NCBI RefSeq assembly: GCF_001509555.1
Contig: NZ_LMAS01000004.1
Span: forward strand, 62,001 to 126,000
Reading direction: 5' to 3'
Source of the DNA: Bacillus sp. FJAT-29937
GTDB taxonomy: Bacteria; Bacillota; Bacilli; Bacillales; Cytobacillaceae
DNA: 64,000 nucleotides
Part shown: piece by piece, positions 1 through 9,666 of the stretch
How positions within the stretch are numbered: position 1 is the first letter of the stretch
How the letters are laid out: every line of letters begins with the position of its first letter
Made by a program: the position numbers and the translations under genes
Notes under the pieces: generated by a model
Told to the model about the DNA's origin: nothing
What the model saw: only the letters and a program-made list of their open reading frames with translations
Databases searched by the model: none

Positions 1-1446
1 ATTATTCTGCGCCTTTTGATAAATTAGATGCTCAAACTCTGCAAACATCGTTTGACGGAATACGGTGCCTCTAAAGCCTTCTAAATAATGATTTAATAAA
101 TAAATTCTCTTCTTATCATCGTCCACTGTCTTTAATAAATAATCGTTTAATAGCGCTTCATTGCATGTTGAAGCAACCTCTGCAACGAAGATTGAATAAT
201 TGCCATATGGATATTTTTGAGTTTTTCTCGTGTAATAACTATGAACAGAGTGGCCAAATTCATGTGCCAGTGTAAACAAATTATTTATATTATCCTGCCA
301 GTTCATTAGTATATATGGATGGGTCCCATATGAACCAGATGAATAAGCCCCGCTGCGCTTTCCTTTATTCTCGTAAATATCAACCCAGCGATTTTCAAAG
401 CCTTCTTTCAACACGTTTATATAATCATCGCCAAGAGGGGCTAAACCTTTAAGGATCAGATCTTTAGCCTCATCATACTTAACCTCCATTTTGATGTCTT
501 TAACAAGGGGTGTGTACAGATCATACATATGAAGCTCATTGACAGCAAGAACCTTTTTACGAAGCTTTACATAGCGCTGCAGCAAATGCAGATTGTCATT
601 AACTGTTTGAACAAGATTATCGTAAACTGATTCTGGAATATTATTAGCAGCTAATGCTGAATGGCGAGCCGAGCTGTAGTTTCTAATCCTCGCATTGAAA
701 TTATTCATTTTAACATTTCCGCTTAATGTGCTTGCAAACGTATTGCGAAATTTCCCATACGTATCATAAACAGCTTTAAATGCATCATGCCTTACCCTTT
801 GATCTTCACTTTCAAGGAATCTGCTGTAACGGCCATGCGTTACCTCAACCTCTTCCCCATTTTCGTCCTTAATAGAAGGGAATTCTAAATCAGCGTTATT
901 AAGCATCCCAAATGTATTGCTGGAAGCAGAAAACACTTCTGAAGCTTGTGCAAGCAATGCCTCCTGTTCAGCAGACAGCACATGAGGGCGCTGTAAATTA
1001 ACTTCGTCCAACGATTGCCTATAAAGCTGGAGTTCTTCCTTCTCCTCTAAGAAACCATTAATCTTCTCCTCATCAACGGCAAGAATTTCAGGTACAATAT
1101 AGGCGAGACTGCTCGCAGCCTGTGAATATAAATTTTTTATTCGGTCATCCATCCCCTGATAATGAGAATTTGTTGTATCCTGATCATACCTCATATGAGC
1201 ATATGTATAGAGCTTGCCAAGACGCTCAAGTAAATGATCTTGATATTGTAATGCCTCATATAATAAATTAGCACTTTCCCCCAACTTCCCTTGATACTTG
1301 CTTGCTCCAGGTATAAGTGCTTTTACATCATTGAATTCCTTATCCCATGCTTCATCATTAGAGAAAATATCCTCTAGCTTCCAAGTGTCCTCAACATTGA
1401 TTTCACTTCTCGCAGGAAGTTTTTTTACAGCCGTTTCACTCGACAT
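1..1446 (-). CDS. pepF: Oligoendopeptidase F (3' end beyond window)
   Basis: M3-family zinc oligopeptidase that cleaves short peptides in the cytoplasm. The reading frame starts at the ATG whose first base is 1446 and stays open to the left window edge, so the C-terminal part is missing. The zinc-binding HEFGH motif is visible at about residues 395-399, preceded by an M3-type region rich in aromatic residues. In B. subtilis pepF lies directly downstream of coiA, and the same order is seen here. The N-terminus begins MSSETAVKKLPARSE, typical of PepF. Processing of imported peptides fits the nearby opp and app importers, but that link is inference. Confidence 0.95.
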   Translation of the reverse strand, partial: MSSETAVKKLPARSEINVEDTWKLEDIFSNDEAWDKEFNDVKALIPGASKYQGKLGESANLLYEALQYQDHLLERLGKLYTYAHMRYDQDTTNSHYQGMDDRIKNLYSQAASSLAYIVPEILAVDEEKINGFLEEKEELQLYRQSLDEVNLQRPHVLSAEQEALLAQASEVFSASSNTFGMLNNADLEFPSIKDENGEEVEVTHGRYSRFLESEDQRVRHDAFKAVYDTYGKFRNTFASTLSGNVKMNNFNARIRNYSSARHSALAANNIPESVYDNLVQTVNDNLHLLQRYVKLRKKVLAVNELHMYDLYTPLVKDIKMEVKYDEAKDLILKGLAPLGDDYINVLKEGFENRWVDIYENKGKRSGAYSSGSYGTHPYILMNWQDNINNLFTLAHEFGHSVHSYYTRKTQKYPYGNYSIFVAEVASTCNEALLNDYLLKTVDDDKKRIYLLNHYLEGFRGTVFRQTMFAEFEHLIYQKAQNN

Positions 1447-1559
1447 TTTCCATCCTCCATTCAATATTTCGTGTACCGAAAAAGGGTGCAAATTAATATT
1501 TCGCTTTACATGTATGAAATCCCTTCTATGTACAGTGTATTTCTGAATCGATATTTTTA

Positions 1560-2759
1560 TCATACCCAGCTTAAACTCTTACTAATAATTCCCTTATATG
1601 ATTGATAAAAAATTTTCTCACTTTCATACTGGTTTCCTATTGTTTCATCTACGATAATTGGCTTAACCATCTTAAATGAATTTTGACCTGCGGGCTTGAG
1701 TGTTTTTATTTGGACAAGTAAATCGATATATTCCTTCACAGCTACAAGTGCGCTTCCTTCTCGGGCTTGGGGAAACTGTCTAATTTTTATATCGCGATTT
1801 CGTACTCTCCTTTTAAAAGAATGCAAAATTTGCCCCATCGAAATCAATTTATATTGTTTTAGGACATCCATAAATAAGTAGCTTTGCCATTCAATTGCTG
1901 GAGTTTCAATAAAATGCAGATGTGGAACTGGTAAGCCGATTTCAGGCGGAAGCAGTGAAGGTGTAAGGGAATGAGTATAAAGTTCTTGGAGGAATTTATT
2001 GTGGACGGACCCATATAGAGGAATCGTAATGTTTTTTGCCTTTCTAATTTCTTTAATCCAATCATCTAATCGATTTGAGTGCCTGCTCCCTGGATTTAAT
2101 AGATTTGATATCGTTAAATTGCTTAAAGTCGTGATAGAAAATTGTGCTAAGGAATGTTTAACTGAAATGGGCATGATGTGGTGAATAAGAATGAGGTTAT
2201 TTGTAACTGGACAATAGGCGGGCAGAAACCAAGTTCCGGATGAGCTTTGTGTTAGGAAAAGATAATCAAATCTCGAAAGTGCAGCTAGATTTTGACTTTT
2301 CCGTTTAATATTTTTGCCTCCTATGATCCATATAGGAGTAATATTAGCATAATAATAGCTTTCAGTTCTTTTCACGAACAGTTCCTCTGGGATCGTAGAG
2401 CATTGATACTCTAATGCGTATGAAAGACCATTATACGTATATCCAATATCAGGCCTTTGGGCAATTTCTTTATAATATGGCTCTAGCTGAGGAGACAGCC
2501 CCTGCTGTTGAAGCCATTTATATAAGGAAAGCTTCCCCTTTAAATGGTATTCGGATTCTCTTTCGTACTTCTCTGAACAGACTGCTCCTTTTTCATGGGC
2601 AAAATGAGGAATTTTTATCTTGCCGACTTTTAATAGGACCCGCTCGTCGCACTCTGGGCAATAGAAGCTTTCAGTTTTTCTTAACTCTCTAAGCATTTCA
2701 TGACTTTGATTATTTGCTAAACTAAACCATTCTCCTTGCTTTGTTTTTGAAACTAGCAA
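1560..2759 (-). CDS. coiA: Competence protein CoiA
   Basis: CoiA-family protein of 399 residues, known to act during transformation in recombination of incoming single-stranded DNA. The N-terminal region has a zinc-ribbon-like CPECDE followed by PHFAHE (around residues 34-58), and the central part contains the DIGY...EYQCS nuclease-like core characteristic of CoiA. It lies between cls and pepF, as part of the spx-mecA-coiA-pepF neighbourhood known from B. subtilis. MecA, which controls ComK stability, is encoded just upstream, so competence functions cluster here. The C-terminal third is less conserved and has no domain I recognise. Confidence 0.88.
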   Translation of the reverse strand: MLVSKTKQGEWFSLANNQSHEMLRELRKTESFYCPECDERVLLKVGKIKIPHFAHEKGAVCSEKYERESEYHLKGKLSLYKWLQQQGLSPQLEPYYKEIAQRPDIGYTYNGLSYALEYQCSTIPEELFVKRTESYYYANITPIWIIGGKNIKRKSQNLAALSRFDYLFLTQSSSGTWFLPAYCPVTNNLILIHHIMPISVKHSLAQFSITTLSNLTISNLLNPGSRHSNRLDDWIKEIRKAKNITIPLYGSVHNKFLQELYTHSLTPSLLPPEIGLPVPHLHFIETPAIEWQSYLFMDVLKQYKLISMGQILHSFKRRVRNRDIKIRQFPQAREGSALVAVKEYIDLLVQIKTLKPAGQNSFKMVKPIIVDETIGNQYESEKIFYQSYKGIISKSLSWV

Positions 2760-2824
2760 AAGATCATCTCCTTTCTTTTACGGATACTATTCGACAAATT
2801 ACTTCATTTACCTTTAAATTTCAT

Positions 2825-2864
2825 AAAAAATAAAGGAGCTGACCTTTAAGGCGCAGCTCCTTTA
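2825..2864 (-). terminator. Rho-independent terminator of cls
   Basis: On the minus strand TAAAGGAGCTG and CAGCTCCTTTA form a stem around a short loop, followed by a run of T. It overlaps the stop codon of the cardiolipin synthase gene and separates it from coiA. Confidence 0.8.
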
Positions 2865-4379
2865 TAGAAATGGGGATAACAGTCTTGAAGTTGATTCAAT
2901 GATACGGTACCCTATCTTCCTTTTTTTGAATTTATCTAAATCAATCTCACTAGAGTATTGGATATCATTTAGGTATTCTTTAACAAGCTTGTCAGTACTT
3001 CTAGTTCGATATAAAAAGGCATTTACCTCGAAATTCAAATGAAAACTTCTCATATCCATATTAGCTGTCCCGATGGACGCCAGTTCTTCGTCAACGATGA
3101 CTATTTTGCTATGCATAAAGCCATTCTCATATTCAAAGATCCTTACACCCGCCTCTAGCAATTCTGGAAAATAAGAACGTGACGCATAGAAAACAATTCT
3201 TTTATCAGGATTCTTCGGGACAAGAAGTCTTACGTCAATTCCGCTTAGGGCCGCAATTTTCAGTGCAGAAAATATATCTTCATCCGGAATAAAATATGGC
3301 GAAGCAATCCATACTGATTTTTCAGCTGATGTAATCATGGAGAAAAAGATATTTTTTATAACGCTCCACTCATTATCAGGGCCTCCAGCAATTAGATGTA
3401 CGCCTCCGTGAATACTTTCCTCCAAATCAGGAGATAAATACTCCGGTGAATGGATGCTTTCATTTGTCATATAATACCAATCTTGAAGGAAAATCATTTG
3501 CAGGCTTCTCACAGCCTCTCCCCTCATAAATAAATGAGTATCGCGCCAAAAACCAAAGCTCTCATCTCTTCCTAAATATTCATCACCTATATTTAATCCG
3601 CCAACAAATCCAATACTTCCATCAATAACGATAATTTTACGGTGGTTGCGGAAATTTATTTTGCTGCTGAGAAATGGAAGTCTAACAGGTCCGAAGGGCA
3701 CGATTTCGATGCCTGCTCTCTTTAATTCCTCTATATATTTCTTTGATAATCTCCATGAACCAACGGCATCATAGAGAAAACGGACTTTAACTCCTTCATG
3801 AGCCTTTTGTATAAGGAGATTTTTTATTTCCTGACCAATTTCATCATGACGTACAATATAATATTCTAAATGAATATGGTGAGTCGCTACTTTTAATGCA
3901 TCTAAAATATGCTGAAAGGTTTCTTCCCCATTCGTTAGTACCTTTGTTTGTGTGGCAAAGGATATTGGACTATGTCCTAATTTTTGTGCCAAATGATACA
4001 ATTTTCTCTGATGATCCCCCAACTGTCTCATTTTGTCCTCATTTGAAGGATCATTCTCACCTTCCACCCTTATAAAAGCTTGTTTATCGAGAATGTATTT
4101 CTGTCTAAACGTTTTTTCTTTCTTATAATTTCGCCCAAATAAAACATAGAAAATAAACCCGACTAGCGGAAAACTTCCTAAAACAACGAGCCACGTCAAT
4201 GTTTGAGCAGGATGCCGATTTTCTAAAAATATAATAAAAGCAATAAATATCACTGAAAACGACATCAAAATACTGATATAGCCTAAATAGCCGCCTGTTT
4301 GCATGACATAATGATCATACAGATAAACAAGACCGACCATTATTCCTAGAAATAAGATAATTCTAACTGTGTTCTTCAC
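2862..4379 (-). CDS. cls: Cardiolipin synthase
   Basis: Membrane enzyme that condenses two phosphatidylglycerol molecules to cardiolipin and glycerol. The 505-residue product has two N-terminal transmembrane segments (about residues 6-55), then two phospholipase-D HKD motifs: HRKIIVIDGSIGFVGG in the middle and HSKIVIVDEELASIGTANMD near the C-terminus. Length and arrangement match Bacillus Cls (ClsA/YwnE type). It is inserted between mecA and coiA, where B. subtilis has no cls. It has its own terminator, so it is probably a single-gene unit. Confidence 0.95.
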   Translation of the reverse strand: MKNTVRIILFLGIMVGLVYLYDHYVMQTGGYLGYISILMSFSVIFIAFIIFLENRHPAQTLTWLVVLGSFPLVGFIFYVLFGRNYKKEKTFRQKYILDKQAFIRVEGENDPSNEDKMRQLGDHQRKLYHLAQKLGHSPISFATQTKVLTNGEETFQHILDALKVATHHIHLEYYIVRHDEIGQEIKNLLIQKAHEGVKVRFLYDAVGSWRLSKKYIEELKRAGIEIVPFGPVRLPFLSSKINFRNHRKIIVIDGSIGFVGGLNIGDEYLGRDESFGFWRDTHLFMRGEAVRSLQMIFLQDWYYMTNESIHSPEYLSPDLEESIHGGVHLIAGGPDNEWSVIKNIFFSMITSAEKSVWIASPYFIPDEDIFSALKIAALSGIDVRLLVPKNPDKRIVFYASRSYFPELLEAGVRIFEYENGFMHSKIVIVDEELASIGTANMDMRSFHLNFEVNAFLYRTRSTDKLVKEYLNDIQYSSEIDLDKFKKRKIGYRIIESTSRLLSPFL

Positions 4380-4401
4380 CTTCTCACCTGCCAGTTGCCA
4401 T

Positions 4402-4436
4402 AAAAAAAACCGATTTCAAAACTGAAATCGGATTTT
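4402..4436 (-). terminator. Terminator of mecA
   Basis: Minus-strand stem CCGATTTCA/TGAAATCGG with a 4-nt loop followed by eight T, immediately after the mecA stop codon. Confidence 0.85.
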
Positions 4437-5099
4437 CTATTTAAAATACAATCTTAATTGTTCAAATACATCCTCAGCGATGATTAGTTTTCCATATTCC
4501 TCAACGCGATGAATGGTAATTTGAGTTTCGATGCCATACTCCAATAAAATCGAAAGCATATTGTCAACATCCTCTTCACTGAAGATGTCCTCAGGAAATT
4601 CAACGAATAAAAAGTATCTTCCCTCAAAGGAATATAATTTTGTTGGAATGGAATCAAGACCATGCTGCTTAGATAGTGAAATAATATCCTCAAAGTCTTT
4701 AAAACTCAATAGAAAATCAAGATTTTCCTCATATTCTAATTCCTCATCCGAATTTGGATTAAAATGCTGATCAAGCAGATCTTCAATTCGCTCATCAACA
4801 GGAATATCCTTTAATTTTTCATCTGGTACGGGCAATTCAAATTTTTGGCCATCCTTTGAAAGCTGTGCCTTTGTAACAAGAATTTCTAACCCTTTATCTA
4901 ATGCCTGAACTTGAATCCATAATGGACCTTCCACAGAGAACTCTTCATCTTCATGGACTTCCTCCATCATTTCCCAAAAAAGTTCTTCGCTGCGTTCGCG
5001 GTTATACCAAATTTCATCACGCTCAAAGCCTCTTTCTTCTATATCACCATAAGAAATATAAAACTTCACTGTATGATCATTTATTCTTTCAATTTCCAT
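4437..5099 (-). CDS. mecA: Adapter protein MecA
   Basis: Adapter that delivers ComK and other clients to the ClpC-ClpP protease and so represses competence. The 220-residue protein starts MEIERINDHTVKFYISYGD, the conserved N-terminal client-binding domain. It has an acidic middle stretch (about residues 95-135), then the C-terminal ClpC-binding domain ending in RLYFK. Length matches B. subtilis MecA (218). It lies next to spx, whose product is degraded by ClpXP, repeating the B. subtilis arrangement. It ends in its own terminator. Confidence 0.95.
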   Translation of the reverse strand: MEIERINDHTVKFYISYGDIEERGFERDEIWYNRERSEELFWEMMEEVHEDEEFSVEGPLWIQVQALDKGLEILVTKAQLSKDGQKFELPVPDEKLKDIPVDERIEDLLDQHFNPNSDEELEYEENLDFLLSFKDFEDIISLSKQHGLDSIPTKLYSFEGRYFLFVEFPEDIFSEEDVDNMLSILLEYGIETQITIHRVEEYGKLIIAEDVFEQLRLYFK

Positions 5100-5351
5100 T
5101 TTGCAACTCTCCCTTCCGGAGTAGGATATTGCACCTTGTACTTGTATTTTATGATAAAAAGGATATAAAGGGAATTAAAATGTCACAACTTTTTAAAAAC
5201 CATTAAACACCCAATACTTTATTATTTGCTTCATTTGGGTAAAACAAATTGTCTTCACATTTTAGCAAAATTCTTTTGCTTTCACAAACTTATTGCTTAT
5301 CTAAAAATATATTAAAAGGACCCTCTTCATTAGAAAGAAGGCCCTGTCCTA

Positions 5352-5747
5352 TTAATTTACTAAGCGCTGTGCTTCACGAAGCTGGAATGTACGGACTTTT
5401 CTAGGAAGAAAGCGTCTGATTTCATCTTCGTTATATCCAACTTGCAGTCTCTTTTCATCAATAATAATCGGGCGGCGAAGCAGCCCAGGATTCTTTTTGA
5501 TTAATTCAAATAAATCTTGAAGAGGCATCGCTTCTAAATTAACATCTAATTTCTGAAAAATTTTCGATCTCGTTGAAATAATTTCGTCTGTTCCATCCTC
5601 TGTCATGCGAAGGATTGCTTTAATTTCATCAATTGACAGCGGTTCAGAAAAAATATTTCTTTCTTTATAAGCTATATCATGCTCTTCTAGCCATAATTTC
5701 GCTTTTCTGCAAGAAGTACAACTTGGTGAAGTGTATAATGTAACCAT
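5352..5747 (-). CDS. spx: Transcriptional regulator Spx
   Basis: ArsC-like thiol-stress regulator that binds the C-terminal domain of the RNA polymerase alpha subunit rather than DNA alone. The 131-residue sequence has the redox switch CTSC at residues 10-13 in [14 protein letters not shown], and the length equals B. subtilis Spx. The C-terminus ends AQRLVN, where Bacillus Spx is normally recognised for ClpXP turnover. The ATG follows a GGGAGTG ribosome site. A weak GC-rich hairpin follows the gene at about 5318-5350. Peroxide and disulfide control of spx is known in B. subtilis, but I did not find a clear operator here. Confidence 0.95.
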   Translation of the reverse strand: MVTLYTSPSCTSCRKAKLWLEEHDIAYKERNIFSEPLSIDEIKAILRMTEDGTDEIISTRSKIFQKLDVNLEAMPLQDLFELIKKNPGLLRRPIIIDEKRLQVGYNEDEIRRFLPRKVRTFQLREAQRLVN

Positions 5748-6314
5748 TTTACAATTTCACTCCCTTAAAATTTAGACATATAATCAATATTTGATTGGTT
5801 ATTTGTTTAATAATGAACATATAGCTAATCCCTAAATTACAATAACTTTAAAAAAGTAATTTATATTAATTATTATACACGAAGAATACGTGTTTGGATA
5901 TAACTTTTTATAATTAGATTAAAGTCTACAATATTCATTAAACAAATCACTTTTTTTGCAAATCTAGTATATAAGACGAATGAAGATGAAAAAAGTTTCA
6001 TAAAATTAATTATTATTTTACCCGCCACATAAAATACACAATTCGCGAATCATTAAGTGGTCGCTGTAATTAGAATGACTTTTTTATTATTTAACTTTTA
6101 CTTACCCTTTTTTTAAATTGTGAAACCTTTCCAACCCTCATTAATTCTCAATTAACTTCGTTGAATTGAAAAAATTATTTATTTATATTAAATGTAAGAT
6201 AATTTCTTTTTCCCCTTTTATTGCATCCCAACTTCTAATACAATAAGAGTGTGGGGATATGATGATTGCGGTTCATAATTTTTATATGTGAAAATGGGAA
6301 ATGGGGGGTTTACA
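5748..6314. other. 567-bp AT-rich intergenic region
   Basis: Divergent upstream region of spx (minus) and of the small membrane-protein gene (plus). No convincing ORF or RNA gene is visible. It contains a short palindrome, ACACG-aagaata-CGTGT, near 5877-5893, and several -10-like hexamers including TATAAT on the spx side. I could not assign a regulator. Confidence 0.5.
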
Positions 6315-6500
6315 ATGACAGGATACATATTTGACTTAACGATTGTAGCACTTCTAATAATTGGATTAACTGCAACACTTGGTGTCATTACGAATGGGAT
6401 TGGCGAGAAGTTCTTCGGCGGAAAAAATAAAAATGAATTCGTTGATCAATGTGCAAAATTCCAAACGGGCTGGAAAGCAGTTGGAGGAAAAAAGAAATAA
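6315..6500 (+). CDS. Small single-pass membrane protein
   Basis: Unrecognised protein of 61 residues. I choose the ATG at 6315 because a GGGGGG ribosome site lies 7-8 bases upstream; an in-frame GTG at 6288 would lie upstream of that site. Residues 5-25 (YIFDLTIVALLIIGLTATLG) form one hydrophobic segment. A basic, glycine-rich tail with one cysteine follows and ends in GGKKK. A clear terminator follows. It stands alone between spx and opp, transcribed away from both. The function is unknown. Confidence 0.7.
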   Translation: MTGYIFDLTIVALLIIGLTATLGVITNGIGEKFFGGKNKNEFVDQCAKFQTGWKAVGGKKK

Positions 6501-6516
6501 ACTCATATATAGATCT

Positions 6517-6547
6517 GAAAAGGGACTGAAACTCAGTCCCTTTTTGT
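6517..6547 (+). terminator. Terminator after the small membrane protein
   Basis: Stem AAAAGGGACTGA / TCAGTCCCTTTT with a 3-nt loop followed by a T-rich run. Confidence 0.85.
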
Positions 6548-6676
6548 TTTTTTAAAATATAAATTAATTAAAAATTTTCAATAGTATTTTTAATTAATTT
6601 GTTGTATACTTTTAAAAAGGAGCTCTTTATTAAAGAAAAGCGGAAAAGCGTGAAAGGATTAGTTTTTCTTAAAAAG

Positions 6677-6706
6677 AAAAACGATCTCATCCAAGAGATC
6701 GTTTTT
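6677..6706 (-). terminator. Terminator of the opp operon
   Basis: Near-perfect stem AAAAACGATCTC / GAGATCGTTTTT with a 6-nt loop, directly after the oppF stop codon. A T-rich stretch follows on the minus strand. Confidence 0.8.
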
Positions 6707-6707
6707 A

Positions 6708-7643
6708 TCATTTAGCATATTGTGCTTTGTATTGTTTTTCTTCTTTTTCTGAGCAATACACGAAATGTCCCGGTGTAATTTCACGCATTTCAAGCTTTTC
6801 GTTTTCACTATAGTTATGGACCTTCGGATCATACGAAATACGTTTGCGTGTACGCTCTGTATCTGGATCTGGAAGCGGAATCGCTGACAATAATGATTGT
6901 GTGTAAGGGTGGATAGGACTATTATATAGATCCTCTGCACTCGCAAGCTCAACCAACTTTCCAAAATACATCACACCAATACGATCACTAATATATTTAA
7001 CCATTGAAAGATCATGAGCGATAAATAGGTATGTTAATCCTTTTTCACGCTGCAGCTTTTTCATTAAGTTAACCACTTGAGCTTGAATAGAAACGTCAAG
7101 TGCAGAAATTGGCTCATCAGCGATAATAAAGTCTGGTTCAACAGCTAATGCTCGTGCAATACCAATACGCTGTCTTTGACCGCCAGAGAATTCATGAGGA
7201 TAGCGGTTAGCATGCTCTTTATTTAAACCAACCGTTTCTAATAGGCTATAGACCCTTTCCATCCGGTCTTTTTTGCCTTTCGCTAATCCGTGAATATCAA
7301 TGCCTTCAGCAATGATATCTGCAACGGTCATACGAGGGTTAAGTGACGCGTAAGGATCTTGGAATATCATTTGCATTTTTCGGTTGAATTTCTTTAATTC
7401 TTTTGCTGATTTCCTGCCGTGTACATCTTCCCCATTGAAGAGGACCTGGCCATCAGTAGCATCATACAGGCGAATAATCGTTCGGCCTGTAGTTGATTTT
7501 CCACATCCTGATTCACCAACGAGTCCTAATGTTTCACCTTTGAAAATATCAAAAGTAATGCCATCGACAGCTTTAACCATGTTTGGTCTCCCAACATTGA
7601 AATGCTGCTTTAAATTCTTTATTTCTAATAATTTTTCAGCCAT
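6708..7643 (-). CDS. oppF: Oligopeptide ABC transporter ATP-binding protein OppF
   Basis: Second ATPase of the Opp importer; it hydrolyses ATP with OppD to drive peptide uptake. The 311-residue protein carries Walker A (GESGCGKST), the ABC signature (FSGGQRQRIGIARAL) and Walker B (DFIIADEPISALD). It is the last gene of oppABCDF, two bases from oppD, so the genes are translated together. The C-terminal Cys-containing extension common in OppF (HFVYCSEKE) is present but short. Opp imports nutritional and signalling peptides that feed competence and sporulation in Bacillus; here that role is inferred from family and order. Confidence 0.95.
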   Translation of the reverse strand: MAEKLLEIKNLKQHFNVGRPNMVKAVDGITFDIFKGETLGLVGESGCGKSTTGRTIIRLYDATDGQVLFNGEDVHGRKSAKELKKFNRKMQMIFQDPYASLNPRMTVADIIAEGIDIHGLAKGKKDRMERVYSLLETVGLNKEHANRYPHEFSGGQRQRIGIARALAVEPDFIIADEPISALDVSIQAQVVNLMKKLQREKGLTYLFIAHDLSMVKYISDRIGVMYFGKLVELASAEDLYNSPIHPYTQSLLSAIPLPDPDTERTRKRISYDPKVHNYSENEKLEMREITPGHFVYCSEKEEKQYKAQYAK

Positions 7644-7645
7644 GT

Positions 7646-8713
7646 TTAGTTACCCTCCTTCACTAAGACTGGTTGTTTAAATGTGGAGGATAATGTGCGC
7701 ATCCGTTTTTGAACTGCTGCAGGCGGTTCTACCTTTGGTGCATCTGGATGAAGAAGCCATGTTTTAGCGAAATGCGTTTCAGAAATTTGATACATTGGCG
7801 GTTCCTCTTCAAAGTCTATCGCAAGCGCATATTTATTTCTCGCTGCAAAAGCATCTCCTTTTGGAGGATTGGTTAAGTCTGGCGGTGTCCCTGGGATTGC
7901 AGCAAGATCTGCTTTATCATCATTGTCCAAGCTCGGCATTGACGCAAGTAACCCCCATGTATAAGGATGGCGAGGGTCATAGAAAATCTCATCAACAGTA
8001 CCCATCTCCACAATTTGTCCGGCATACATAACAGCTACCCGATCTGCTACGTTTGCAACAACGCCAAGATCATGGGTAATAAAGATAATAGACGTATCCA
8101 TCTTGTTCTGTAAGTCTTTCATTAAATCAAGAATTTGTGCTTGAATTGTTACATCAAGAGCTGTAGTTGGCTCATCAGCAATTAATAGCTTCGGGTTTGC
8201 AGCAAGTGCAATAGCGATCATCGCACGCTGTCTCATCCCACCCGAAAATTCGTGTGGATATTGGTTGACACGTTTTTCCGGCATTGGAATACCAACAAGA
8301 CTAAGCAGTTCCACAGCACGTGCTTTAGCAGCCTGCTTCGACATATTTTGATGCTTAATGAGACCTTCCATAATCTGATAGCCAATCTTCATTGTTGGAT
8401 TTAAGGAAGTCATTGGATCCTGGAAAATCATACTGATTTCTTTTCCGCGGATTTTTTCCATTTCTTTATCTGTTTTTGGAACAATGTCTTCACCGTTGAA
8501 AAGAATCTGTCCACCAGTAATTTTTCCTGGAGGCATCGGAATTAATTTCATAATTGTCTGGGAGGTAACACTTTTACCGGACCCTGATTCACCAACAATA
8601 GCGAGTGTCTCTCCTTTATAAAGGTCAAAGCTAACCCCGCGGACCGCTTTCACATTTCCTCCATATGTTTGGAACGAGACTTCTAAATCTTTCACTTCAA
8701 GTATTTTTTCCAT
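7646..8713 (-). CDS. oppD: Oligopeptide ABC transporter ATP-binding protein OppD
   Basis: First ATPase of the Opp complex, 355 residues. Walker A (GESGSGKSV), signature (FSGGMRQRAMIAIAL) and Walker B ([12 protein letters not shown]) are intact. The C-terminal oligopeptide-transporter extension (TPPDLTNPPKGDAF) is present but lacks the usual Cys cluster that many OppD proteins carry. It is preceded by oppC (35-bp gap) and followed by oppF (2-bp gap). The oppC-oppD gap contains CTAGCTCCGG, which may be a remnant of the structured repeat described near 14.4 kb. Confidence 0.95.
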   Translation of the reverse strand: MEKILEVKDLEVSFQTYGGNVKAVRGVSFDLYKGETLAIVGESGSGKSVTSQTIMKLIPMPPGKITGGQILFNGEDIVPKTDKEMEKIRGKEISMIFQDPMTSLNPTMKIGYQIMEGLIKHQNMSKQAAKARAVELLSLVGIPMPEKRVNQYPHEFSGGMRQRAMIAIALAANPKLLIADEPTTALDVTIQAQILDLMKDLQNKMDTSIIFITHDLGVVANVADRVAVMYAGQIVEMGTVDEIFYDPRHPYTWGLLASMPSLDNDDKADLAAIPGTPPDLTNPPKGDAFAARNKYALAIDFEEEPPMYQISETHFAKTWLLHPDAPKVEPPAAVQKRMRTLSSTFKQPVLVKEGN

Positions 8714-8748
8714 TTTCTCACTCCTTTTCTAGCTCCGGCATTTCTAGT

Positions 8749-9663
8749 TTATTTGCGAAGTCTTGGGTCAAGTGCGTCACGTAATCCGTCCCCAATTACA
8801 TTAAAGGCAAAAATAGTTAAACAAATAAACGTAGCTGGGAAGAATAGACGCCATGGATAATAGCGTAAAGCTGGCAAACCGTCATTAGCCATTGTTCCCC
8901 AGCTGGCTAGAGGCGGCGTTAAGCCAAGGCCAATATAACTTAAGAACGCTTCAGTGAAAATGGCAGATGGAACAGTTAACGTCATAGTAACCATAATTGG
9001 TCCCATCGCGTTTGGTATTAAATGTCGACCCATAATTCTTGACGTGTTTGCACCAAGTGTTTTCGCGGCTAGGACATACTCTTGACTTTTCAATGACAAT
9101 ACTTGTCCACGGACAATACGCGACATATTGATCCAGCCGGTAATGGTCATTGCTAGAATCATTGTCCCAAGTCCTTGCCCTAGTACTACCATTAATAGGA
9201 TAACTAGCAATAAGTATGGAACTCCATATAGGATATCAGCAAAACGCATCATAAATTCATCTGTGCGTCCGCCTTTATAGCCAGCGATACCACCCCAAAT
9301 TACACCGATGAATAAATCAATAAGTGCAGCAGCAACTCCAATAAAGATAGAAATTCTGGCACCTTCCCAAGTACGTACGAATACATCACGACCAAGATCA
9401 TCTGTACCAAACCAGTGCTCTGAAGATGGAGGTTGGTTTTTATTTGCTAAATCATTTGTACGATAATCATATTCTGTCATATGTGGTCCAAAAGCCGCCA
9501 TAATGATTAGTAAAAGTAATAGAACTAACCCGAACATAGCAAGCTTGTTTTTTCGGAATCGGATGGAAACATCTTTCCAAAATGAAAGACTTGGCTTTGA
9601 AATTTTTTCAGCGTTTTCTAATTGGGATCCGACAAGTTGAAATTTATCTTTCGAAATCTGCAT
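8749..9663 (-). CDS. oppC: Oligopeptide ABC transporter permease OppC
   Basis: Inner-membrane permease of 304 residues with six predicted transmembrane segments; the first is at about residues 40-60. The binding-protein-dependent transport signature (EYVLAAKTLGANTSRIMGRH) docks to the ATPases. The N-terminal cytoplasmic extension and the TDDLGRDVFVR motif after the first helix are typical of the OppC/DppC family. It pairs with OppB, whose gene ends 3 bp upstream. Confidence 0.95.
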   Translation of the reverse strand: MQISKDKFQLVGSQLENAEKISKPSLSFWKDVSIRFRKNKLAMFGLVLLLLLIIMAAFGPHMTEYDYRTNDLANKNQPPSSEHWFGTDDLGRDVFVRTWEGARISIFIGVAAALIDLFIGVIWGGIAGYKGGRTDEFMMRFADILYGVPYLLLVILLMVVLGQGLGTMILAMTITGWINMSRIVRGQVLSLKSQEYVLAAKTLGANTSRIMGRHLIPNAMGPIMVTMTLTVPSAIFTEAFLSYIGLGLTPPLASWGTMANDGLPALRYYPWRLFFPATFICLTIFAFNVIGDGLRDALDPRLRK

Positions 9664-9666
9664 TGT

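Noticed and set aside
5318..5350. Terminator of spx
   Set aside because: The GC-rich stem pairs only partly by eye, so it is mentioned under spx but not called.
5877..5893. ACACG...CGTGT palindrome as a PerR or other operator of spx
   Set aside because: It does not match a known consensus closely and may be chance in AT-rich DNA.
8722..8745. Further copy of the structured repeat between oppC and oppD
   Set aside because: Only CTAGCTCCGG-type similarity remains, too short to call.
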